A DNA stretch of 31,282 nucleotides, taken from IMG/VR virus record IMGVR_UViG_3300048112_000162, positions 1-31,282 of that record; one strand, 5' to 3'. The position numbers were made by a program, and so were the translations under genes. Below, one piece after another: positions 6,199-13,756 of the stretch (positions are counted from its first letter, which is position 1; each line of letters opens with the position of its first letter). This DNA comes from a virus. The notes under the pieces were generated by a model. It had not been told where the DNA came from and searched no databases. It saw nothing but the letters and a program-made list of their open reading frames with translations.

Positions 6199-7785
6199 AT
6201 GGCAGTCTTTATGAATGCCAAGGGCACCACTAATGCGGTTTACCAGATTGGTAAACGTGGTGGTAAAATCTTTGGCGGTGTATCTACACCAACTGCATCT
6301 GAGGTATCCACAGGTGACGTTTGGTTAGACAAATCAAATACAGCAACTAAAATAGCAATAGTCATTGGTGACTCTGTTACATGGAATAATATCCTAACAG
6401 CAGGATCTACTGCCGACAATCTGCCTGAAGGTTCAACAAACTTATATTATACTACGGCAAGAGCAAATGCCGCCATTGATGCCAAGTTGGCAACAGACGT
6501 AGTTATAGGCGGCAACCTTACAGTTAGTGGTACTACAACCACAATCAATACTGAAACATTAAATATCGAGGATAACATACTAGTCCTTAATAGTGGATTC
6601 ACTGGGGCAGATAATACTGTTGATGCAGGTTTCGAAGTCAACAGAGGCAGTGAAACTAATGTTACATTAATATGGGACGAAAGCGAAGGCGAATGGACTT
6701 ATGGTACAGAAACTGTAAGAGCGGGATCTTTCATTGGAGAGTTGAGTGGTGACGTTGTTGGTTCTATTAGACCAAACGGCGTACAAAATAATGTAACAGT
6801 AAGTGGTAACTTAGTAACAACTGGTGCCAATGTTATTGGATTAAGTACTAGTAGTGTATCCGAAGGTAGTAATCAATATTATACAGATACAAGAGCAAGA
6901 GCATCGATTAGTGCAACTGGCACAGGGCTAACGTACAATAACAGTACAGGTGTTATCAGTTACAGTATGCCTAACTTAACAGTTAATGACTTTGCTCTAA
7001 CGGCATACAATGCCACTAATGATGTATGGGATGATGACGATAGCACGTTTGCTACAACGGGCAGAATCACAGACATGATTAACACTGAGATTGCTAATTC
7101 AACTACTGTTGTTCATACTACAGGCAATGAAACTGTAGCAGGTGTTAAGACATTTAGTTCAGCAATAGTCGGCAACTTAACCGGTGATGTAACAGGCGAT
7201 GTAACAGGCGATGTTACAGGCACAGTCAGTGACATATCAAATCATGATACCGATACCTTAACAGAAGGTTCAAGCAATTTATATTATACTAACCCAAGAG
7301 CCAGAGCGGCAGTTAGTGTTACAGATGCATCAGGTCAACTAGCATACAATAGCAGTACTGGTGTTATATCATTTACAAGTGCAGGTGTTAGTGCGGCAGG
7401 TAGTACAACACAAGTACAATTTAATAACAGTGGATCGTTAAGTGCTGATGCTGGATTTACTTTTGCTAGTGACACAGTCACAGTAGGAGAGACAAAGAGC
7501 ATAGCATTTAGTACGTTCACAAACTACGATGCAATTATTACATCTGCAGACTATGGCAGTGACTTAGGTAGTATTACTTCAGCCACAGATGCACAGGTTG
7601 ACCAAGGATTCTTAGTTGAGGACAATGGCTTACCAGTGTTCCCAAGTTACAATGTAGCAACATTACCTAGCAGTTCTCCTGCAGGAGCAATGGTGTTTGT
7701 ACCTAATGAGACTGGCGGCGCAGTGATGTGTTTCTTTGATGGGACTAATTGGCGTCGAATGACTGACAGAGCTATCGCTAGTTAA
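6199..7785 (+). CDS. Tail-fibre-like structural protein with repeats
   Basis: A 528-residue Thr/Ser/Gly/Asn-rich protein typical of marine phage fibres. The unit (E)GSxNxYYTxxRAxA recurs three times, near residues 79-93, 222-236 and 358-372, each followed in the last two cases by a ...Y(N)xSTGVISxx segment. A GDVT tetrapeptide is repeated three times near residue 329. The C-terminal ~100 residues (from VEDNGLPVF) include PAGAMVFVPNETGGAVMCFFDGTNWRRM, a pattern common in fibre tip or fibre-associated domains. It presumably contacts the host surface; which fibre it is cannot be told. CGGAG precedes the ATG at good spacing. Its stop overlaps the stop of the convergent oxygenase gene. Confidence 0.82.
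   Translation: MAVFMNAKGTTNAVYQIGKRGGKIFGGVSTPTASEVSTGDVWLDKSNTATKIAIVIGDSVTWNNILTAGSTADNLPEGSTNLYYTTARANAAIDAKLATDVVIGGNLTVSGTTTTINTETLNIEDNILVLNSGFTGADNTVDAGFEVNRGSETNVTLIWDESEGEWTYGTETVRAGSFIGELSGDVVGSIRPNGVQNNVTVSGNLVTTGANVIGLSTSSVSEGSNQYYTDTRARASISATGTGLTYNNSTGVISYSMPNLTVNDFALTAYNATNDVWDDDDSTFATTGRITDMINTEIANSTTVVHTTGNETVAGVKTFSSAIVGNLTGDVTGDVTGDVTGTVSDISNHDTDTLTEGSSNLYYTNPRARAAVSVTDASGQLAYNSSTGVISFTSAGVSAAGSTTQVQFNNSGSLSADAGFTFASDTVTVGETKSIAFSTFTNYDAIITSADYGSDLGSITSATDAQVDQGFLVEDNGLPVFPSYNVATLPSSSPAGAMVFVPNETGGAVMCFFDGTNWRRMTDRAIAS
7183..7218 (+). repeat. 12-bp tandem repeat (x3) in the tail-fibre gene
   Basis: Three consecutive 12-bp units, GGYGATGTWACA, encode GDVT three times. Only two positions vary, so the array could expand or contract by slippage without breaking the frame. 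Confidence 0.8.
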
Positions 7786-8444
7786 ACCTTCCAACGTAGC
7801 ATTAAACTTTTCCTAATATCATCTCCAACTACTGTAGGCGCACAATGCCAGCTGGTAATATGATTAGGTGTGACTAGCATACAGTTTGGGTAAAAAGGAA
7901 CTGTTCTTACTAGTTCGAAATTATCTAAATTAGTTGCACTGTGTGGATGCATTGTTCCAGGATCTTGTCTAGCATCTACACTTAGATCATTGCCAGTATA
8001 TTTGTATAACTTTGTGCCGTACTGTCGTAGACTAAGATCATCTGGTAAGTATATTTGTCCGCTGATAGTGAATGGTGTGTCGTAGAATGCATCTACATGT
8101 ATATCATCAATAACCAGTTCTGAATTGTCTACCCAAAAAGTCGCTCCTGCAGGAACAACAGCGTCAACCTTAGCCTTATAGCCAAACTTATCACAAAATA
8201 ACTTAAACATTTTAGTAGTAAGTTCTATATAATCTTCATCGTATTTGTTAAATACATACTCTACTCGCCCATGTTCAAGTGTCTTGTCTAGCGAGTTAAG
8301 TTGTTCAAAGTTTTGTACTTCTCTATAAAAATCAGGAGTAAATATTTCTGTGATATACATATGAGGCCATGGGTCTAACATTACTTCGGATTCTTTAATA
8401 CGTTTTTCTATATGACTATATTGTTTTATAATATCCGTAAACAT
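7782..8444 (-). CDS. 2OG-Fe(II) oxygenase-like protein, 220 aa
   Basis: The double-stranded beta-helix core is recognisable: the HxD pair H116/D118 (DIHVDAFYD), then SGQIYLPDD and YGTKLYK, then the distal H200 in TSWH and a basic residue (R211 or R217) for the 2-oxoglutarate carboxylate. Such enzymes hydroxylate proteins, nucleic acids or small molecules using Fe(II), O2 and 2-oxoglutarate. T4-like marine phages often carry several copies, generally uncharacterised. It overlaps its upstream paralogue (8416-9207) by 29 bp, so it is co-translated with it. The target is unknown. Confidence 0.78.
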   Translation of the reverse strand: MFTDIIKQYSHIEKRIKESEVMLDPWPHMYITEIFTPDFYREVQNFEQLNSLDKTLEHGRVEYVFNKYDEDYIELTTKMFKLFCDKFGYKAKVDAVVPAGATFWVDNSELVIDDIHVDAFYDTPFTISGQIYLPDDLSLRQYGTKLYKYTGNDLSVDARQDPGTMHPHSATNLDNFELVRTVPFYPNCMLVTPNHITSWHCAPTVVGDDIRKSLMLRWKV

Positions 8445-9207
8445 GATTCCTCCTCATTGGTTTATCTATAATTGGACTACTATGCCAACTGTGTTTTGTT
8501 CTAGGCATAAAGTACATAGTGTTTGCTATAAAAGGTACTTGGTCTATCAAGGTACAGTTTTCTCTTATTAAACTTACATCTAAGTTTGTAGGTATTTCGT
8601 CTGGCTTCCAAAATTGTGTACCGTATTCTTTAAGGCTATCATCTCTTGGCAAGTACAATCCGAACGTGATGTCGAACTTGTCGTAATCAACATGTACATC
8701 ATTTATAGTAAACTGTTCACTGTCTTGCCATAGCCATGCACTTGCTTCGTAATCAGATTCCAATGCAAACTTATCTGCGATAGCACACTTAACATACTCG
8801 TCATTTATTACTTTATCAAATAACATCTGATAAACAGTATCACAGTTTATATCCTGCTGTAGTCTGCCCGGTACTTCTATGTCGTACATATCAGCGGGCC
8901 AATTATCTAGTAAGTTTGTGAGTAGTTCTGGGTGTAGGAAGTTATCTATAATTAATTTGTGACCATTAATTTGTGAATCTACTATGCGTTGTAGACTCCA
9001 CTCTGTCCACTGATGTAACACAAAGTCATCTATGCTTTCTACCATGCCACTTTCAAGTAGTATTGGCAGTCTTGGAAACCAACTTTGTACATCTGTGAGA
9101 CCATGCTCACAACTATTCATTAGTCCGCATACTTTACATTTGATGCGTGGGTAATCTGGATTGTATTCAGATGGGTGGAAAGGTATTCCGTTTTTGTCTC
9201 TAGCCAT
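8416..9207 (-). CDS. 2OG-Fe(II) oxygenase-like protein with N-terminal Cys/His cluster, 263 aa
   Basis: A paralogue of the 220-aa neighbour with the same core: H172/D174 (DVHVDYDKFD), FGLYLPRDDSLKEYGTQFWK, H242 (SWH) and R252/R253. It has an extra ~40-residue N-terminus holding C24, C27, C33 and H35 (CKVCGLMNSCEH), a possible zinc-binding knuckle that could position the enzyme on nucleic acid or protein. Relatedness to the 220-aa protein is clear from the shared YLPxDxSLxxYGTxxxK block. The substrate is unknown. Its start codon overlaps the stop of the acidic protein encoded upstream on this strand. Confidence 0.78.
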   Translation of the reverse strand: MARDKNGIPFHPSEYNPDYPRIKCKVCGLMNSCEHGLTDVQSWFPRLPILLESGMVESIDDFVLHQWTEWSLQRIVDSQINGHKLIIDNFLHPELLTNLLDNWPADMYDIEVPGRLQQDINCDTVYQMLFDKVINDEYVKCAIADKFALESDYEASAWLWQDSEQFTINDVHVDYDKFDITFGLYLPRDDSLKEYGTQFWKPDEIPTNLDVSLIRENCTLIDQVPFIANTMYFMPRTKHSWHSSPIIDKPMRRNHVYGYYKTI

Positions 9208-9521
9208 TAAACCTCTATTGATGCTTCAAATGTAAATGGGTCTTGATCCGGGAATTCTTCTACAAGTTGGTCAGAGATACTATTACCTTCTTCCTCAGTA
9301 ATTTCCTCTTCTAAAATAATCTCGTGTATAAAGATAGCACCATCGTTATCTTCTTCTTGGTAGATCAGGACATCAACTTCTACTCTTTCTTTGTTTTCGA
9401 TGTCTAGCCCTGTTACTATCTTTGAAGGAACAACACTCTGTACGATGTCGAAAAACTCGATTACATCATAGTCATCTAGTTCTTCTCTAGTATTAAATCT
9501 TACAAAATGTTTTACAAACAT
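9207..9521 (-). CDS. Hypothetical acidic protein, 104 aa
   Basis: Not recognised. It is strongly acidic, especially in the second half (IYQEEDNDGAIFIHEIILEEEITEEEG), and predicted alpha/beta with no membrane segment. An AAGGAA ribosome site precedes the ATG on the minus strand. It sits between the membrane protein and the two oxygenases in a four-gene minus-strand unit. Confidence 0.62.
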   Translation of the reverse strand: MFVKHFVRFNTREELDDYDVIEFFDIVQSVVPSKIVTGLDIENKERVEVDVLIYQEEDNDGAIFIHEIILEEEITEEEGNSISDQLVEEFPDQDPFTFEASIEV

Positions 9522-9529
9522 ATTATTCC

Positions 9530-9832
9530 TTAATCTCCGCCTTTATTTTTACTTGTGCCTGCGTATAATCCGAACCATGCCGCTCCAGCACCTACGATAA
9601 TACTTATCAATCCTGACTGCTCAAGGCTTGGACTTTCGAGTGACATGAACCATATGGTCGAGTAATACAATAAGAATATGTACACACTCAAAAATGCTCT
9701 TGGGAATATTCTCCAAGCATCTACGGCTTGTGCTAAATAAATCCACTTCTGCCATGGGTTTTGACTACTATCAACCTGCTTTGTGTCTACTTCTAGTTCG
9801 ATCTGTATAGTCTTTTTTTCTATATCCGACAT
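9530..9832 (-). CDS. Two-helix membrane protein, possible holin
   Basis: A 100-residue protein: a hydrophilic N-terminus, a transmembrane helix at about 46-64 (AFLSVYIFLLYYSTIWFMS) and a second at about 73-92 (SGLISIIVGAGAAWFGLYAG), ending in a charged tail (TSKNKGGD). Size, two helices and charged tail resemble class II holins, and similar small proteins in T4-like marine phages are often labelled putative holins. A scaffold or envelope role is equally possible. It is the first gene of the minus-strand unit, with AGGAG seven bases before the ATG and a GATAAATA late motif just upstream, which fits late expression. Confidence 0.65.
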   Translation of the reverse strand: MSDIEKKTIQIELEVDTKQVDSSQNPWQKWIYLAQAVDAWRIFPRAFLSVYIFLLYYSTIWFMSLESPSLEQSGLISIIVGAGAAWFGLYAGTSKNKGGD

Positions 9833-9863
9833 TCGTTTCTCCTAAAAATTTGTGTCTATACTG

Positions 9864-9871
9864 TATTTATC
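9864..9871 (-). promoter_or_regulatory. Possible late promoter GATAAATA (minus strand)
   Basis: On the minus strand GATAAATA ends 32 bp before the start of the holin-like gene at 9832, matching NATAAATA. It lies back to back with the sigma70-type promoter at 9873 on the other strand. Confidence 0.5.
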
Positions 9872-9872
9872 A

Positions 9873-9901
9873 TTGACATTGCCTAAATAAGCATGTATAA
9901 T
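9873..9901 (+). promoter_or_regulatory. Sigma70-type promoter for the replication block
   Basis: TTGACA (9873-9878), 17-bp spacer, TATAAT (9896-9901). It drives the DsbA-like gene at 9944 and probably DNA polymerase. Confidence 0.88.
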
Positions 9902-9912
9902 ACTTGCTTGTA

Positions 9913-9920
9913 CATAAATA
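9913..9920 (+). promoter_or_regulatory. Possible late promoter CATAAATA
   Basis: CATAAATA fits NATAAATA and lies 24 bp before the ATG at 9944, downstream of the consensus sigma70 promoter. It may give a second, late transcript of the DsbA-like gene. Confidence 0.35.
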
Positions 9921-9943
9921 TTTTCACAGACACAGAGGACAAC

Positions 9944-10210
9944 ATGGCATTTAATAAGACATTCAATTCAGAAGAAGTCGCGAGACTTAAAAGAGTTATC
10001 CAAGAAGGCGATCAAGTACTTTACGAAGTAGATGCATTAACAGTAGGACTAAGAGAGACTGTTAAAGCAATTGCAGAAGAAATGGATATCAAACCCGCAA
10101 TTTTAAACAAGGCAATCAAGGTAGCACACAAGGCTAGTTTCGGTGATGAAAGTGATAAGTTCGATGAACTTGAAACAATCTTAGCCGCTGTTGGCAAAGA
10201 TCATCTATAA
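9944..10210 (+). CDS. dsbA: DsbA-like dsDNA-binding late-transcription protein
   Basis: I start at the ATG at 9944, after AGAGGAC; an upstream in-frame ATG at 9893 lies inside the promoter. The 88-residue product is helical and charged. Its second half (LRETVKAIAEEMDIKPAILNKAIKVAHK...DKFDELETILAAVG) follows the pattern of T4 DsbA (IRIRAKDELGVDGKMFNRLLALYHK...EVVELYDTVF), a small dsDNA-binding protein that aids late transcription. Size and place next to DNA polymerase fit. The match is from memory of T4 DsbA, so moderate confidence. Confidence 0.6.
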   Translation: MAFNKTFNSEEVARLKRVIQEGDQVLYEVDALTVGLRETVKAIAEEMDIKPAILNKAIKVAHKASFGDESDKFDELETILAAVGKDHL

Positions 10211-10222
10211 GAAGGACAGTTA

Positions 10223-12916
10223 ATGAGTTATGTTGATGCATGGCACGACCGGACTCGAGACATTGTTCATGTCTCCGAGCGAGTTGGTGGTAAAAGAGTA
10301 CTAGTTACACATAAACCTATATACAATTTTTACTACAAAGATCCTAAAGGCACAGCAAGAAGTGTTTATGGCGATCCATTGACTGAAGTAAAATGTGCTA
10401 ACAACAAAGACTTTAAGAAGAACTGTGCTATTAATAGACAGCACGGCTTGTTCGAGTCTGACATTAAGCCTTTAAACAAAACACTTGCTAAACACTATGA
10501 ACGTGTTGAACAGCCTAAACTACACACAGCATTTTATGACATTGAGGTAGACTTCGATCCTACTAGAGGTTTTAGTAGTCCAGAGGATGCCTTTATGCCT
10601 ATTACTGCTATCGGTGTGTACTTAGACTGGTTAGACACAATGGTTTGTTTGGCTGTTCCTCCTAAGACATTAACAATGGAACAAGCAGAAAGCATGGCAA
10701 AGAACATGCCTGAGGTAATTCTATTTAAAGATGAAGGTGAGATGCTTAAAGTATTCTTACAGTTGATAGATGATGCAGACATCATTAGTGGTTGGAACAG
10801 TGAAGGTTATGATATCCCTTATACAGTCAATAGAATTGTTAAGGTGCTTGGTAAAGCAGAGACTCGTAAGATGTGCTTATGGGATCAATTTCCTAAGCCA
10901 AGAACATATGATAACTTCGGCAGTGAGAGACAAAGTTATGACCTTATTGGTCGTGTACATTTGGATTACATGCAACTGTATAGAAAGTTTAACTATGAAG
11001 AACGTCACAGTTACAGACTAGACTTTATTGGCGAAGTAGAACTAGGTGAGAAGAAGGTAGCATACGAAGGCTCACTGGACAGACTTTACAATCATGACTT
11101 TGCTAAGTTCTTAGAATACAACATACAGGACGTTATGTTGATTGCAAACATGGACAAGAAGTTACAGTTCATTGACCTTGCTAATACTATTGCACATGAC
11201 AACACTGTACTATTGTTTACCACAATGGGTGCTGTGGCAACTACTGAACAAGCAATCATTAACGAAGCACACAGACGTGGTGTAGTAGTTCCTGACAGAC
11301 CTAGACAAAGCAAGGATAAGGTTAACACACAGGCGGCAGGTGCCTATGTTGCTTTCCCAAAGAAAGGATATCATGACTGGATAGGCAGTATGGATATCAA
11401 CTCCCTATACCCCAGTGTGATTAGATCCTTGAACATGGGACAGGAAACAGTAGTAGGACAAATTAGACCAGACTTCACAGACGAAGAAATTAACAGCAAG
11501 ATGAAACTTGAGAAGAGTTCATTTGCTGATGCTTGGTTAGGTAAGTTTGGTACTAACGAATATGAAAATGTAATGTCTAAAGACGTCAATCAAAAGATGA
11601 CATTGGATATGGAAGACGGCACCACAGTAGAAGTTACTGGTGCAGATGTATACACATTAGTATTTGATAGTGGTCAACCATGGTGCATTAGTGCTAATGG
11701 CACACTGTTTAAAACAGATGTACAAGCAATTGTGCCTGGCTTACTAGAGCGTTGGTATGCAGAGCGTCAAGACTTACAGGCTAAGAAGAAGAAAGCAACG
11801 GACCCAGAACAGATTGCATTTTGGGATAAAAGACAGTTGGTTAAAAAGATTAATTTGAACTCGCTTTACGGAGCGATTCTAAATCCAGGATGTAGGTTCT
11901 TTGACAAGCGAATTGGACAAAGTACAACACTGACTGGTAGGCGGATCACCCGCCACATGGGAGCAAAGGTTAATGAAATGCTCACAGGAAATTACGATCA
12001 TACAGGCGACACAATGATCTACGGTGACACTGACTCTGTATATTTCACCGCAACTCCAGCCTTGCCAGAGGATATGGATTTAGATATGGATGGAGCAATT
12101 AAACTGTATGATAGTATTAGTGACCAAGTTTCAGATACTTTCCCTCAGTACATGATGAAGGACTTTGGTTGCACACATGATAGAGGTGCAATCATTAAAG
12201 CAGGTAGAGAAGTAGTTGGTAGGTCCGGTGTGTTTATCACTAAGAAGCGTTATGCAATTATGTGTTTAGACATTGAAGGCTATCAGCCAGAGGGCGGTAA
12301 ACTAAAAGTTATGGGAATGGATATCAAGCGAAGTGATACTCCAGAGTTCATACAAGACTTCTTAGAGGAATGCCTAAGCGATGCACTAAATGGTAGCACA
12401 GAAGATGAGGTCATTGCTAAGATTAAAGACTTCAAAGAAATGTTTAAGTCGCTGGAGCCTTGGAAGAAAGGTATGCCTAAACGTGCTAATAACATTACCA
12501 ACTATACCAAGAAGTACAACAAACAAATAAAAGGTCCTGATGCTAATATGCGTTTGTATAAACTAGAGAAGTTGGCAGAAGAGGCAGAGAACAAAATGAT
12601 TCCAGGTCATGTTAGAGCGGCTATCAATTGGAACAACTTGAAGTTTGCTAACAGCGACAACTATAGTTTGACTATTATGGATGGTGCTAAAGTTGTGGTG
12701 TGTAGGCTTAAAAATAATCCTATGAACTATACTAGTATTGCATATCCAACAGACGAACTTAACTTACCACAATGGTTTAAGGACTTGCCATTTGATGAAG
12801 ATGCAATGGAAGGTGCAGTACTGGACAAGAAGATGCAAAATGTATTAGGCGTAATGGGTTGGGACTTATCTAGAGCTAACAATAGTGAAGTGATGGATGC
12901 GTTCTTTGAATTTTAA
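10223..12916 (+). CDS. 43: DNA polymerase, family B (gp43-like)
   Basis: An 897-residue replicative polymerase with the proofreading exonuclease sites D106/E108 (YDIEVD), D197 (WNSEGYDIPY) and D303 (YNIQDVML). The polymerase motifs follow: A at DINSLYPSVI (from D391), B at KKINLNSLYG (541-550) and C at YGDTDS (600-605). The C-terminal ~20 residues end in SRANNSEVMDAFFEF, the hydrophobic tail expected to bind the sliding clamp. The length equals T4 gp43 (898). An AAGGAC ribosome site precedes the ATG; it follows the DsbA-like gene by 12 bp and shares its promoter. The clamp gene downstream has its own promoter. Confidence 0.97.
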   Translation: MSYVDAWHDRTRDIVHVSERVGGKRVLVTHKPIYNFYYKDPKGTARSVYGDPLTEVKCANNKDFKKNCAINRQHGLFESDIKPLNKTLAKHYERVEQPKLHTAFYDIEVDFDPTRGFSSPEDAFMPITAIGVYLDWLDTMVCLAVPPKTLTMEQAESMAKNMPEVILFKDEGEMLKVFLQLIDDADIISGWNSEGYDIPYTVNRIVKVLGKAETRKMCLWDQFPKPRTYDNFGSERQSYDLIGRVHLDYMQLYRKFNYEERHSYRLDFIGEVELGEKKVAYEGSLDRLYNHDFAKFLEYNIQDVMLIANMDKKLQFIDLANTIAHDNTVLLFTTMGAVATTEQAIINEAHRRGVVVPDRPRQSKDKVNTQAAGAYVAFPKKGYHDWIGSMDINSLYPSVIRSLNMGQETVVGQIRPDFTDEEINSKMKLEKSSFADAWLGKFGTNEYENVMSKDVNQKMTLDMEDGTTVEVTGADVYTLVFDSGQPWCISANGTLFKTDVQAIVPGLLERWYAERQDLQAKKKKATDPEQIAFWDKRQLVKKINLNSLYGAILNPGCRFFDKRIGQSTTLTGRRITRHMGAKVNEMLTGNYDHTGDTMIYGDTDSVYFTATPALPEDMDLDMDGAIKLYDSISDQVSDTFPQYMMKDFGCTHDRGAIIKAGREVVGRSGVFITKKRYAIMCLDIEGYQPEGGKLKVMGMDIKRSDTPEFIQDFLEECLSDALNGSTEDEVIAKIKDFKEMFKSLEPWKKGMPKRANNITNYTKKYNKQIKGPDANMRLYKLEKLAEEAENKMIPGHVRAAINWNNLKFANSDNYSLTIMDGAKVVVCRLKNNPMNYTSIAYPTDELNLPQWFKDLPFDEDAMEGAVLDKKMQNVLGVMGWDLSRANNSEVMDAFFEF

Positions 12917-12940
12917 TCGAAAAAAATGGATAGATTTATC

Positions 12941-12969
12941 TTGACTTTTCTAAATAGTAGTAGTATAAT
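12941..12969 (+). promoter_or_regulatory. Sigma70-type promoter of the clamp-dpdA operon
   Basis: TTGACT (12941-12946), 17-bp spacer, TATAAT (12964-12969), followed by CGGAGG before the ATG at 13000. It probably drives the run of closely packed genes from the clamp to the glycosyltransferase-like gene at 18936. Confidence 0.87.
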
Positions 12970-12999
12970 AAACGAAACAAGTTTCTTACGGAGGAAATA

Positions 13000-13755
13000 A
13001 TGAGTAATAATTATATCAAAGACACACTAAAAGATGTTATTAGGCATACGCATGACCTAGGCATTTTTGAAATGGTCAAAATTAAAGGCACAACATCTCA
13101 GACTGAGATTGAGACTGTTGATGCAGACAAGACAGTTATTGTCAAAGGTACAACTAATAATCCTGTGGCTGACTTTGCGGATGCAACAGTTGGGTTAAGC
13201 AGAATGGGTGTACTAAAAAGTTTCTTACAGTATCCAGGATATGATACTGAAGGAGCAACTGTACAAGTGAACACACAAGAAAGGAATGGAGAACAGATTC
13301 CTACTGAAGTGCAATTTGTAAGTGAAGAAGGTGGCGATGCACATTATAGATTTATGTTAGCAGACGTTATCAATCAGCAACTTAAAGAGATTAAGTTCAA
13401 GGGTGCTGAGTTTGATGTAACAATCAATCCAGGCATTGATCCTATGAAGAACCTAGCATACTTTACTAGTGCGTTAGCGGCTTATGAACCTAACTTTATG
13501 CCTAAGACAGAAGGCGGAGCATTGTATTTTTACATTGGTGGACAAGGTAGCGACAGAACTAAGATCCTAATTGACAACAATGTTGAAGGCGAGATTACTA
13601 CAGAATGGAATTGGCCCTTAGACATTGTGTTAAAGATTCTAAGACTAGGCAACAGTGCTATGGTCGATATGAGTTTTAATAATCAAGGACTGTTACAGAT
13701 TACTGTGGACAGCGGAATGAGTAAGTTTACATACTTATTACCTGCAAGGAGTTAA
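13000..13755 (+). CDS. 45: Sliding clamp (gp45-like)
   Basis: A 251-residue protein sized like T4 gp45 (228) and placed directly after DNA polymerase. Its repeated beta-alpha pattern, the segment LKSFLQYPGYDTEGATVQV and the C-terminal strand GLLQITVDSGMSKFTYLLPARS match the clamp family of marine T4-like phages. The trimeric clamp tethers the polymerase to DNA and in T4 also activates late transcription. It has a strong CGGAGG ribosome site and its own promoter. Only one base separates it from the next gene (dpdA-like), so replication and base exchange would be co-expressed. Confidence 0.82.
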   Translation: MSNNYIKDTLKDVIRHTHDLGIFEMVKIKGTTSQTEIETVDADKTVIVKGTTNNPVADFADATVGLSRMGVLKSFLQYPGYDTEGATVQVNTQERNGEQIPTEVQFVSEEGGDAHYRFMLADVINQQLKEIKFKGAEFDVTINPGIDPMKNLAYFTSALAAYEPNFMPKTEGGALYFYIGGQGSDRTKILIDNNVEGEITTEWNWPLDIVLKILRLGNSAMVDMSFNNQGLLQITVDSGMSKFTYLLPARS

Positions 13756-13756
13756 G

